From contig NZ_CP125098.1 in assembly GCF_030020805.1 (NCBI RefSeq), positions 848,001-912,000 on the forward strand: 64,000 nucleotides of DNA. Reading direction: 5' to 3'. Of this stretch, positions 17,490 to 26,607 are shown in pieces. Under the pieces are notes generated by a model that did no database searches, was not told the origin of the DNA, and saw nothing but the letters and a program-made list of their open reading frames with translations. Numbering within the stretch: the stretch's first letter is position 1; each line of letters begins with the position of its first letter. Source of the DNA: Paenibacillus sp. RC67 (GTDB taxonomy: Bacteria; Bacillota; Bacilli; Paenibacillales; NBRC-103111). The position numbers were made by a program, and so were the translations under genes.

Positions 17490-19855
17490 ATGCGCGACAC
17501 ATTGCTAGCATTTGCAAATGAATATGACGCGGAAATGGACAGCCAGGGGAGCGACGCCGATGAGCTGCGCAGCATTAACCATCCTCTCGTCTTCCTTTTC
17601 CTTGGCGATCAGACAGAGGAGGCGCTTCGGCAAATCCGCAAGCTGAACGGAAACCAGTGGAACAACAGCGAGGGTGTCGTCTATTTGCATGTGGGGACGA
17701 AGCCTGTGGAGCCTGATGAAAATTTGTACTCCTGGGCGCTGCCCGCCCTGTCAGATGACAAAAAAAAGTTCGTACGAACACGCACGAGCAGTTTTACAGC
17801 GATGAGACGAAGCTGCTGGAGTTGAACGTGATTCTGCGCCGAATGAATAATCGCATTGGAGAATTTGGGCGGATGTACTCTAGCTTGCAGCGTTTAAATA
17901 TTGCCATCGTTACGCAGCTGGATGATCCGTGCAATGTGCTGCTGCCTGAGCTGACGGTACTCGCACGTACCATTTTCGGGGAACAATTCCGATCCGTAAT
18001 GATAGACCTTTATGGCCTTTTGGAGGAGAAGCAGGTGGGGGACACCTATGCTTTCTCCTCTTCGCTTGGGGTCAGCTTTTTGCGTGAAGTAGATTTGTAC
18101 CAGGATAGAGGCTTCAAGTTTCATGGCATGCTTCAGGTTACAGGGGAAGGCATTCGTATGCCGGTTCAATATGGACCTGCACCGCTATTCGATATGGTCT
18201 ACCTTTTGAGCAGCAAGGACGAGAGGGGCTTGTTTGCAGACAGCGGGGTGCGGGGGAGCTGCGAAATTGTTTGCAGTCTCAATCTGTTAAAAAACCGTAT
18301 GGCACCCGAACAAACGGATCCGCAGCATGGAATTTATAACCATCAGCAGTTCAGACAAAATATGACGCCACCAGACGGAGACTCAAGATTCTTCGTATCG
18401 GCTGGATTTTCCAAGGTACAGCGTCCGAACCAGCCTATTGCTTTGACGGTCTTATACCATTGGTATCGAACGGTAATAGAAAGACAGCGGGAGCAAGGAA
18501 AAGTCGATCGCAAGGACTTGATCGAGCTGCTAGAGCTGGATACACAGCGAGGTGACCAGGCTATTCATTCTCTGTTGGAAGAGCCGGCAAAGGCTCTGGA
18601 GGGAATGTACGGGCTGCTCTACCACTCGATTTCACCTGGGCAATGGAAGTCGATGAGCTATCGGGAAGCGGAGATAGCTTTGTTCGGCAGCAATGCTCAA
18701 GCTTTTTTTGACACGAATGTTGCCCGTCGGGTTGAAGCAGCCTTACTGCAGCGGGACTTTGGCCGACAATTAGAACGACGGTTCCAGGAACGGGTTATCG
18801 AGAATCCATTGTACGGAGTTGTCAGCGGATATTCGTGGACATCGGAAGAGCTGGATACGAACAGCGTGATGCCTGAGCTGCGGAAGCAGATGAAAGAAAC
18901 GGATGCGCTGCTCGAGCAGTGCAGATTGGACTTGGAGCTGCGGTATGAGGAACAGATTGATCCGCAGTCGGCAGAACGGGTATCGCTGTGGAACCGCCTC
19001 ACCAATCAGGTTCCGTTGAAAAACGTAGTCAAGGCTGTGTTGGATGACATTTACGGTATCAAGTTGGATATGCTTTACTACCAAGCAAAGCGACAACTGC
19101 TGCAGCAGTATATTGAGAAGCTTGAAGAGCTGCATGCGCGAATGAAGCAGTACATCGAACGGCTTCAACAGCTGGAGAAGCGGCTTCGAGATGCAAGCCG
19201 CAGCAGTATTTCATATACGAGTGATTACTTGGGACGCAATATTAACGAATATTATGAGTATGTCGTGAACAAGATTACTGCCGAGCTGGAGGATCGCCGT
19301 GGGTCTCATTTTTATTGGGAGGAGCGGTGCGTGGGGAATGTCTCGCAACTTCTGATTCAAGGAGAGGAGCAGCTGCTTCAGAAGCTTATGGAGTCGGTGC
19401 GACAATATGTATTCATCCATCCGTTGTTCCAGCAATCGTTCGAAGACGAGCTGTTGCAAAGAGCGAACGTCGTGACCAGCTACGATAATCGTGCTGTGTT
19501 GTCCAAGGAGGAGCTGTTCCGCGATTTGTATGCGACCCTGGAGAGTGAGGCGGCTGTTAGGGCCGACGTATATCGTTCTACTCATCGCCATCGCTATGAG
19601 GAAAAATATATGTTTGGTGATTTTCAGAGTGAATTCATCCAATATGCATTTGCTGTGGATCGCGGCAGTAGGACGTACAAGCTCGGGTGTGTGCATGAGA
19701 AGAAAGCGAGCGGCATTGAAAAGTTGAATATTATGGGTGGTTTTCGATTGGATGATTTGATGTATTACCGGAACGGCAAGCTCTATTATGATACTTATGT
19801 GGAGAATGGCTTTCAATTTCATAGAATCAAAGAGCTTAATAAGACGCCGGAGTAA
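17490..19855 (+). pseudogene. Partner of the tubulin-like protein, split by a -1 frameshift
   Basis: Two overlapping frames read as one protein of about 788 residues. Frame one runs from ATG 17490 (after AAGGAGG) to a stop at 17825. Frame two is open from before 17768 to 19855. The junction is an A8 run (17760-17767) that forms the slippery heptamer A_AAA_AAG; a -1 shift there gives DKKKVRTNTHEQF without interruption. The N-terminal part resembles a Rossmann-type fold (PLVFLFLGDQTEEALRQI); the middle is helical and coiled-coil-like (residues ~450-560). No family is recognised. It is either a real frameshift mutation, a homopolymer sequencing error, or recoded; the sequence alone cannot decide. 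Confidence 0.7.
17762..17768 (+). other. Candidate -1 programmed frameshift heptamer A_AAA_AAG
   Basis: In frame one the codons are GAC AAA AAA AAG TTC. Slippage of the AAA-AAG pair by one base moves reading to GTT CGT ACG AAC, exactly the frame of the long downstream ORF. This is the same heptamer used by E. coli dnaX. TTCGTACGAA follows directly and a GCAG/CTGC pair could form a stem downstream. I see no strong internal Shine-Dalgarno 10-14 nt upstream. Confidence 0.45.
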
Positions 19856-19887
19856 CCGGCCGCAAGCTGCGGAAAGAGGGGGACAAG

Positions 19888-21180
19888 GTGAAACAGCGAA
19901 AATGGAATGCGCTGCTGACGTTGATGAGTCTCATCGGCGGGCTGCTGGGCTTTTTCATAGGAGAAATCATACTAAATCAATGGGAAGGCAGAGTGCATGA
20001 GACATTGCTAATAGGCCTGTACTTTGGACAGTTCGCCCTTGTCGTAGGCCTGTTCTGTCTGATTGCCGAGATGATTTCGCCTCGTTTGAACGGGAACAAT
20101 TGGCGCTTGCGCTATGCCGGGGATGGATGGAAGCTTCTGGTCCCTGGAACGCTTGTCATGCTTTTTGCTGCAGGGGCATTGTTCCAGTTCATTTACGGAT
20201 TTTCGATAGAGAAGAAAGATACGCCTAAGGATTATGTGCTTCTGCTGGATATGTCGGAGAGCATGAAAGAAACCGATCCCGGCAAGCAGAGCATTCAAGC
20301 TGCTCAATCTTTAATTCAACGGATGGATAGCAGCAAACGGGCGGCGCTCTTCACCTTCAATGAAGGAACTAAGCTTAATTTTCCGCTTACCAGAGTGACG
20401 GATTCAGGAGTGAAAGCTCAGCTATCCTCCAAGCTGGCGGCGATAGATGAGCCATCCGGGCAAACGGATATCGGGAAGGCATTGAATACGGTTATGGATT
20501 ATTTGCATAAAGAAGGCGATCCGAAACGCAGAGTTGCGGTTATTCTTATTTCGGACGGATATAATGAGGTTAATTATTCCAAAGTGCTGGCACCTTACAT
20601 ACAGGAGCGGATTCGAGTTCATACCGTCGGCATTATTCCCAACGATGACAGAGGCAATGAGGTCCTTACAAGGATTTCCAATGAAACCGGAGGCACCTTC
20701 CAAAATGTTCAGCGAGCAGATCGCATTGCCGGAGCTTTCGAGCAAATCTACGATGCCGGGCAGCACCGCCATCTTCTTAACGAACGTGTAGGGGCCTCTT
20801 CGGCTGATGGCTATTATGCTGCGCTGCGCATTATCTTGATCATGCTGTTAGGAACTTTGCTCGGCTTATCGTTAGGCATCGTATTCGATAATCGTTATTT
20901 GGCGAAAAGCTTTATGATAGGTGGTATGGTAGCAGGACTGATTGCAGGCATTATACTGGAAAATGGGTTGCATGAGGCCGATTACCCTTCGGTGTATCGG
21001 GCATTTGCTGATGTGGTGCTTGCATTGATCCTTTCGCTGTCTACGATGATCGTAGCTGTTCATCAGGACGATGCTGGGAATAATGGCCTTCGCGGCGGAC
21101 GAAGAGGTTTAGCTGTGCGGGAGCAAGGCAGGTTCGGTAACCGCGGTGACGATAGTAAGATAGGCAAACGATTTAGATAG
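19888..21180 (+). CDS. Polytopic membrane VWA-domain protein
   Basis: A 430-residue protein. Three TM helices in the first ~110 residues are followed by a VWA domain with intact MIDAS residues (DMSES 121-125, Thr193 in QTDIG, Asp223 in SDG), then three more TMs (about 310-400) and a short basic tail. By helix counting the VWA domain should be outside. The start is GTG 19888 after AGAGGGGG. It would be the second ligand-binding VWA component of the cluster; both VWA domains face the exterior while the GTPases are cytosolic. Confidence 0.85.
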   Translation: MKQRKWNALLTLMSLIGGLLGFFIGEIILNQWEGRVHETLLIGLYFGQFALVVGLFCLIAEMISPRLNGNNWRLRYAGDGWKLLVPGTLVMLFAAGALFQFIYGFSIEKKDTPKDYVLLLDMSESMKETDPGKQSIQAAQSLIQRMDSSKRAALFTFNEGTKLNFPLTRVTDSGVKAQLSSKLAAIDEPSGQTDIGKALNTVMDYLHKEGDPKRRVAVILISDGYNEVNYSKVLAPYIQERIRVHTVGIIPNDDRGNEVLTRISNETGGTFQNVQRADRIAGAFEQIYDAGQHRHLLNERVGASSADGYYAALRIILIMLLGTLLGLSLGIVFDNRYLAKSFMIGGMVAGLIAGIILENGLHEADYPSVYRAFADVVLALILSLSTMIVAVHQDDAGNNGLRGGRRGLAVREQGRFGNRGDDSKIGKRFR

Positions 21181-21200
21181 CTAGCGTAGAAATACCGGAA

Positions 21201-21277
21201 GAAGCAAGTTTTCTCCGAAAACTTTTAGCGAATGCTTACGAAGTCAGTTTAATCTTTCAGATTAAACTTTTAGGAGG
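21201..21277 (+). promoter_or_regulatory. Tandem leader hairpins ending in a ribosome site
   Basis: Two perfect stem-loops, each with a 3-nt loop: AAGTTTTC-TCC-GAAAACTT (21206-21224) and AGTTTAATCT-TTC-AGATTAAACT (21246-21268). The second is followed directly by TTTTAGGAGG. The same layout recurs before the gene at 22365 with a different but complementary stem. Control of translation initiation or mRNA stability is inferred. Confidence 0.55.
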
Positions 21278-21286
21278 ATGATAATT

Positions 21287-21922
21287 TTGCAGTGGGAAGA
21301 ACCCAGCGATCCTTATCGAATTACGAAGGCCGCCTGTCAGCTGCAGGATGGAGAGTGCCTGCTAACCTGGCAGTGGCCTAAAGATGTCGAGTATGTATAT
21401 ATTTACAGCTTTCCCGACGGTGCTGAACAAGCTGTAGAGCTATTGACGACGAAGCAGTTGAAGCTGTTTACCCGTGAGGAATACAAAGCGAAATCGGGGT
21501 ATCGGGAGCGGATAGACTACATCGGGCTGCGGGGATACCGGATCTTTCCATGCCGCAGGAACGACGGGAAGCTGACAGTACTCAGGCAGTTGGACGAAAG
21601 CAATAGTGTTCGAATGAGCGGGGGAAGAGCCAAAATTCGCTGCTCGGTCAAGTACGGAAGCAAGCTGTTCAGCAAGTATAAGAGTGCGCGGATTGAGTTA
21701 TTCTGTGAAATTGCCGTACCCCAGGAGGCGCTCTGCTATGTAAAGAAAGAGGGCGCGAATCCGACTCATAAAGACGACGGCATCGCGTATCCGTTCATGG
21801 ATGACTTCCCTGTGGGACGTAGTACACTCCCGCAAGTAGAAATAGGGAAGAACGATTATATTAAGGTATTTTTCACCGATAGCAAGAGATATAGCGAGCA
21901 GTTCGCTCTTATGTATGAGTAA
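21287..21922 (+). CDS. Unknown cytosolic protein of the GTPase/VWA cluster
   Basis: A 211-residue protein with no signal peptide or TM, beta-rich by pattern. It is Trp/Tyr-rich at the start (LTWQWPKDVEYVYIYSFPDG), which resembles an Ig/FN3-like fold, but I recognise no family. TTG 21287 is preferred as start since AGGAGG at 21272-21277 touches the ATG at 21278 but is 9 nt before the TTG. It lies between the second VWA gene and the GTPase gene, in the same direction. Confidence 0.65.
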   Translation: MQWEEPSDPYRITKAACQLQDGECLLTWQWPKDVEYVYIYSFPDGAEQAVELLTTKQLKLFTREEYKAKSGYRERIDYIGLRGYRIFPCRRNDGKLTVLRQLDESNSVRMSGGRAKIRCSVKYGSKLFSKYKSARIELFCEIAVPQEALCYVKKEGANPTHKDDGIAYPFMDDFPVGRSTLPQVEIGKNDYIKVFFTDSKRYSEQFALMYE

Positions 21923-21955
21923 CTAATTCGTTATCATTTGAGGACTTTCAACGTA

Positions 21956-22112
21956 GTGAATCCAAAGCGGAGTGGGTGAGATCGTTCTGGAGAAGCGGAA
22001 GCGTTCGCCTTTGTCCCCGGATTTTAACGACAAGGTCGATTAGAATCAAAAAAATCCGGGGACAACAGCGATCGAAGGAATGATCCAACCCGCGCAGCGT
22101 CCAAGGATTCAC
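21956..22112 (+). repeat. 157-bp palindromic element, tandem copy 1
   Basis: Begins GTGAATCC and ends GGATTCAC. Inside, GGGTGAGATCGTTC pairs imperfectly with GAATGATCCAACCC, and TTGTCCCCGGATTTT pairs with AAAAATCCGGGGACAA almost perfectly. A near-identical copy starts 205 bp further on. The whole 442-nt gap 21923-22364 holds these two elements and small hairpins; no gene is seen in it. Confidence 0.85.
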
Positions 22113-22118
22113 CCGAAC

Positions 22119-22157
22119 TTACGAAGTTGGTTTTGAAAAACCACTTTTCTCTGAAAT
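22119..22157 (+). repeat. Small hairpin of the leader family between the palindromes
   Basis: TTACGAAGTTGGTTTTGAAAAACCACTT has the same flank (TTACGAAG/A-T) as the leader hairpins at 21246 and 22333, with its own stem GGTTTT/AAAACC. It is followed by TTCTCTGAAAT instead of a ribosome site. Confidence 0.45.
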
Positions 22158-22160
22158 CCG

Positions 22161-22317
22161 GTGAATCCAAAGCGGAGCGGGTGAGATCGTTCTGGAGAAG
22201 CGGAAGCGTTCGCCTTTGTCCTCGGATTTTAACGACAGGGTCGATTAAAATCAAAAAAATCCGGGGACAACAGCGATCGGAAGAATGATCCAACCCGCGC
22301 AGCGTCCAAGGATTCAC
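22161..22317 (+). repeat. 157-bp palindromic element, tandem copy 2
   Basis: The same length and ends as the copy at 21956, with only about half a dozen base differences. One difference turns a C-G pair of the main stem into T-G, so folding is kept. Another (AGCGGG for AGTGGG) improves pairing. Direct orientation; no transposase and no clear target duplication. Confidence 0.85.
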
Positions 22318-22332
22318 CCTGTTTACGAAATC

Positions 22333-22358
22333 AGTTTTCTCCGAAAACTTTTAGGAGG
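22333..22358 (+). promoter_or_regulatory. Leader hairpin next to the GTPase ribosome site
   Basis: AGTTTTC-TCC-GAAAACT (22333-22349) is a perfect 7-bp stem preceded by TTTACGAAATC and followed by TTTAGGAGGG, the ribosome site of the gene at 22365. Its position and flank match the hairpin at 21246-21268. Confidence 0.55.
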
Positions 22359-22364
22359 GATAAC

Positions 22365-23631
22365 ATGCTAGGAAATTTGAAAAATTGGTTCGGAAAAAAA
22401 GCGCCTGTCAAAGAAAGGCCGCCCTATTACAGTATTGTATGCCCCTACTGCTTCAGCAAATTCGACCCGGAGGAAGTGCAGTTCCGGGCTACCCATATAA
22501 GAGATAACGACGATGACTTCATGCTCCAGGAGGATCGCAAGCTGAACGATTGGCGTCGCAAATTTCATTTGTCCGAGGTGGACATGGAGGCGGTTATCGA
22601 GCCTCACACGATCCCCGAAGAGAATAAAACCTACTCGCAGAACGTACTTGTAGCCGTCACGGACCGTTACGGGGAGACGAGCAAGCGACGTCTTTGCCCG
22701 AACTGTCATAACGAACTGCCGATTTCAGCGGGGAAAGTACCGAGCAATATTATTTCCATTGTCGGAGCTTCTCAGGTGGGCAAATCCGTTTATATGACGT
22801 CGCTCATCCATACGCTGCAAAATACGACCGCATCTAATTTCAATGCGGCCTGCATGCCGCTTAGCGCCGAGATCAGCCGGAAGTTCCGGCAAAATTATCA
22901 CGAGCCTATTTTTGAACGGGGGAAGCATGCTGCAATCGACGAATCCGAACGAGCAGCAGGAGCCGTTTATATTTCAATTTGTGTTCAAGGACCCGGAGCA
23001 GGCGCCGCTGACTCTTGTCTTTTTCGATGTGGCCGGCGAGGGTATGGTAGAGCGCGAATATTTGGATATTTACGCGTCTCACATCAAAAATTCGTCTGGC
23101 ATTTTGTTTCTAGTCGATCCTCTGCAAATCCGCAGTATCCGCGACCGAATTCACATTAACTTGGGCACGGAGGAAGGCGAGTTTGCCAACCGGTATGATG
23201 AGCCGCGCGAAGTGGTGATCAGTCTGTTCGAAAACTTTATCGCCCACCAGCAAAACAGCAAAACCGACATACCGACAGCTATCGTGCTGACGAAGAGCGA
23301 TATGCTTCAATATTTGAAAGAGGAAGATAGCGAGTACATTCAGCCTAACAGCAACGTATTCCGCAATGTCGTTCATAAAGGCTACTTGAATCAAAATGAA
23401 TTTGAGAACATCAACGGCGAGATCAGCCGCTTTATCGAAAAGGTAGACAGACCTTTTAAAGATGCTATTGACGTTTATTTTTCGAACACCGCCTATTTTG
23501 CCGTATCTGCCCTCGGCGCCAACCCGGTCAACAAACAACTGACGGGCGTAATCAACCCGACGCGAGTCGATGAGCCGTTTATTTGGCTGCTTCACAAGCT
23601 GGATTATGTGGCTAGAAGAGAGGCTCAGTGA
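22365..23631 (+). pseudogene. Zinc-ribbon P-loop GTPase, split by a frameshift
   Basis: Reading through one base at the G5 run (22918-22922) gives a 421-residue protein: two CxxC zinc-ribbon pairs (Cys26/29 and Cys111/114), a P-loop GASQVGKS (134-141), then in the second frame DVAG (G3) and LTKSD (G4). This resembles the double-GTPase/TRAFAC-like GTPases that are paired with GAP1-type proteins. Frame one stops at 23159; frame two is open to 23631 and has ATG 22927 just after GGGGGA, so separate translation of the second half is possible. Unless recoded, the G1 box is separated from G3/G4 and GTPase activity would be lost. A homopolymer sequencing error is the plain alternative. Confidence 0.7.
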
Positions 23632-26554
23632 TGGCTCACAGAAAAATACAGCAGCAGTATTTTACCCGAGACCGGGAGGGAATCTTTCGCACCAGCGAAG
23701 GGTTTGATACAGTTGCCAAATCACCGTCATTGGATAACACCTTCATTAAAGCGATTTTGCATCCTTATTGTGTCTACAAAGCTCCCCAGGAGCTGCTTGC
23801 GAGAGATGAGTCAGACAGCTCAAAGTACCCTGAATGCTTTCAAGTTTTTCAAACCGATAACGGAGATATGGTCATCGGCCGCAGCATTTACGTAGGGACG
23901 GATTTTACCGGACAGCGAAGCGCATCGTTCACTCATCAGTATATTGTTCCGAAGGAGCTGAAGGATCCTTTCTTACGGGAACCGAATCGATTGTTCCGCA
24001 TCAACAGCTTCGAGAGTAGCTACGATATCCGTAATGGGAAAGCCATACCTGAGGTGGACGAGATCGCATATGATCGGCATTATGACGAGAATGAGCAGGA
24101 GCGTCTCTTAAACGAGCTTGGCGTTGATGCCAATCGGTTCCAGCAGCTCATCTATGCGATCATGTCATCCACCTCGAACAAAAAGAAAGTGTATATCGCG
24201 CTGGATACGGAAGTATCGCAAAGCTCAGAGAAGGCCAAACATCTGCTCGAAATTATCTACCGGTGCATTCCTTACGCATTCCGGCGCCAGCTGGGCTTCA
24301 TGACCTTCAATAGCGAGCCGGAGAGCAAGCAGAATATCCATATCATTTTTGTGGAAAAAGGAAGCTTGCGCTTGCCGGATCGTCGTATCGAAAAAGAATA
24401 CTTATTCGATTTCCCGAATCGGAAATTTATGAATACGGAAATCCCGGATAGCGAGCAGCCTTTGATGGAATTCGTATGGCATTTCCGGCATGAAGCAGAG
24501 CCTCTTCAAGGTTTGTTTGATTTTTGTGAGGAAGCGCTGCAGGATTCGGGACTGAATATCCCGTTAGCGGTCTCGACCTATTCTCAACTGCTTACGTTAT
24601 ATGAGATTGAGCAAGGTGACGAAACGTTGTATGAGCACAATCGTTCTGGAACGATGAGCTCGATATTGAGCTTCTTGCGTAAAGAAAACGTTCGCAGCAA
24701 GCCGCGGCTGAGGGAGCTGTTTATCCGTTTGCTGCGCAAGGATGCGACGGATGGCGGAAGCTTGCCGACTGCTGGTTATATTCAGAGCCTTTTGGATTAT
24801 TATGCACTGGCAGAAGAGGGAGAGCAGGCGCTGCTGATTCAATGCTTCGTTATTTTTGTGAATCGTGCGTCATCTCGTTCTGAAGAAGGGGTAACGGGCG
24901 CAGCAGGGTTATTTGAACCGATGCTGATGCATTCCTCCAAAGTGTTAGGTTTAGTGATGCGGGAATTGCAGAAGCAATCTTCGAACACAGCGGAGCAATA
25001 TGTGTCTTATCGCATGAAACAAATCGGAACGGTGGAGGCTTTGCTGGCTGAAATCGATTTTTGGTTAACTCAAGCCGATACGATGGTGCAAGTCCGTTAC
25101 TTCGTCAATGAAGTCCTGAAAAAAGCAAGCAGCTGCTGCAAAAGACCGGGCCCAAGCGAATCGATACGGCTGCTGTTCTGTATCGTTATTTCGAACAATT
25201 GCCTCAACATAGCAGCAAGAAGCAGGTTGAGCCGTTTAGTGATCAGATGATGCTTGAACTTCAGCTGGAATTGCTGGAAGAACTCGATGAGAGAAGCTTG
25301 TCTTACGACGATGTGATCCGCCTCAGCTTTATGGTGGACCCTATTGACACTACGTTGTTCCAACGCATGGAAAAAAACAAAAGGCAGACCATCATTGTAC
25401 TCGCGCTCTTATATAGATTGCTTATGCTGAAGCCGGAGGAAGAGTCGGAAGCGCTAGAGGCGATGAAGGAGCTGGGACCTGCTGATCTGGAACGGGTGCA
25501 GGATTCGTTAAAACGTTTGTTGGAGAATCGAATCGATTCCAGCCGTTTTAGTCCAATTGCTTTTGCATTTTATGTTCCCGACGCCGAGCAAAGCTTCCAG
25601 TTTGCCGCAGGGTATGACTACGATGGCATGCTCGAATATATCGCTTCCAATATGAGTGATACAGATACGATGTATGATTTTTTGCTGAAATCGGCTGGCG
25701 ATCGTAAGTTTCTGGATGATAAAGAAGTTATTCAGTCCAGCTACAAAGCGGCGGTTACCCGATATTTCGATATTCATGATGCGAGAGCTTTCAGGAACAA
25801 AGCGGTTCGGGAAAGGCTGCTCGCTGTTGCCAATCCTTCGTTCGCCGCATTATTCCAAGCGATTAAGCTTAAGCAGTCGGGGAAATGGATCCGTTTTTTC
25901 GTTCGCAATAAGCGGAAATTGGTTCGCTCCAGTCTTATTGCAGTGCCTGTTACCGCACTTCTTTTATTTTTATTATGGACTCCGATGTTGAACTGGATGG
26001 CTAGCGTTGGCCCTCCTCCGGAAATTGCCGTAGAAACATTGCCGGAGACGTCAACCACTATGAATTTGCCGATCAAAGCAAGTGTGAAGGGTGATAAAGC
26101 GAAGGCGGAAACGGTAAAAATGTACTTGAATGGCCAGTACGTGGCTAATGGTGCAATAGATACAACGATAGCTCTGCATGACGGTGAGAACCTAATTGAA
26201 TTTACAGCGATTAATCGTGGAGGTACGGCATCTGAAGTTGTTCAGAAAAAGGTGATGTACACCATGCCATCTCCGACCCTAACGTACAATCCAATCCCTG
26301 AGACATCCAAAACTGCTCCGGTTATCATTTCGGCTAGCGCCAAAGATACGAATGATACGAGTCCGACTATTTATATTAATGGCCAAGCGGTTGGACAAGG
26401 CACCGTGTCCTGGTCAATGAATTTGACGCCGGGGGATAATACTGTAGAGATCAAAGCGGGCAATAAATTTGGCAAGATGAGCGATACAATCAAGAAAACG
26501 ATCAAATATACACCGGCAGCCTCCGCTACCACAGCGGGAGCGGTAAAAAAATAA
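23631..26554 (+). pseudogene. GAP1-like protein with TM and Ig-like tail, split by a -1 frameshift
   Basis: The first frame, from ATG 23631 (GAGAGG upstream, 1-nt overlap with the GTPase stop), resembles the N-terminal domain of GTPase-associated protein 1: QQYFTRDREGIFRTSEGFD, then FTGQRSASFTHQYI. A -1 shift at the A6 run 25119-25124 continues the helical region without a break (LKKSKQLLQKTGPKR) into a frame open to 26554. The restored protein is about 974 residues: cytosolic GAP1-like and helical part to ~760, one TM (~765-790, FLLWTPMLNW), and two tandem Ig-like repeats (~795-970, each with an NG-Q-V pattern) outside. It would couple the cytosolic GTPase to the exterior. Frame one stops at 25250. 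Confidence 0.7.
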
Positions 26555-26566
26555 GCTTTATGACAG

Positions 26567-26607
26567 CCGTCCTTGGAGAAGAAGCTCTTCCGAAGGGACG
26601 GTTTTTT
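26567..26607 (+). terminator. Intrinsic terminator of the GTPase/VWA operon
   Basis: CCGTCCTT and AAGGGACGG close a stem with further internal pairing (GGAGAAG/CTCTTCC), followed by six T residues. It sits 12 nt after the last stop of the cluster and touches the end of the convergent AraC gene. Confidence 0.8.

Noticed and set aside
21956..22317. CRISPR-like array
   Set aside because: Only two units, each a 157-bp palindrome, with no short regular repeats or spacers and no cas genes.
21956..22317. Insertion sequence
   Set aside because: No transposase frame, and no convincing target-site duplication flanks either copy.
25119..25124. Efficient programmed -1 frameshifting at the A6 run
   Set aside because: The heptamer G_AAA_AAA is a poor slippery site and the run is short for transcriptional slippage; mutation or read error is more likely.
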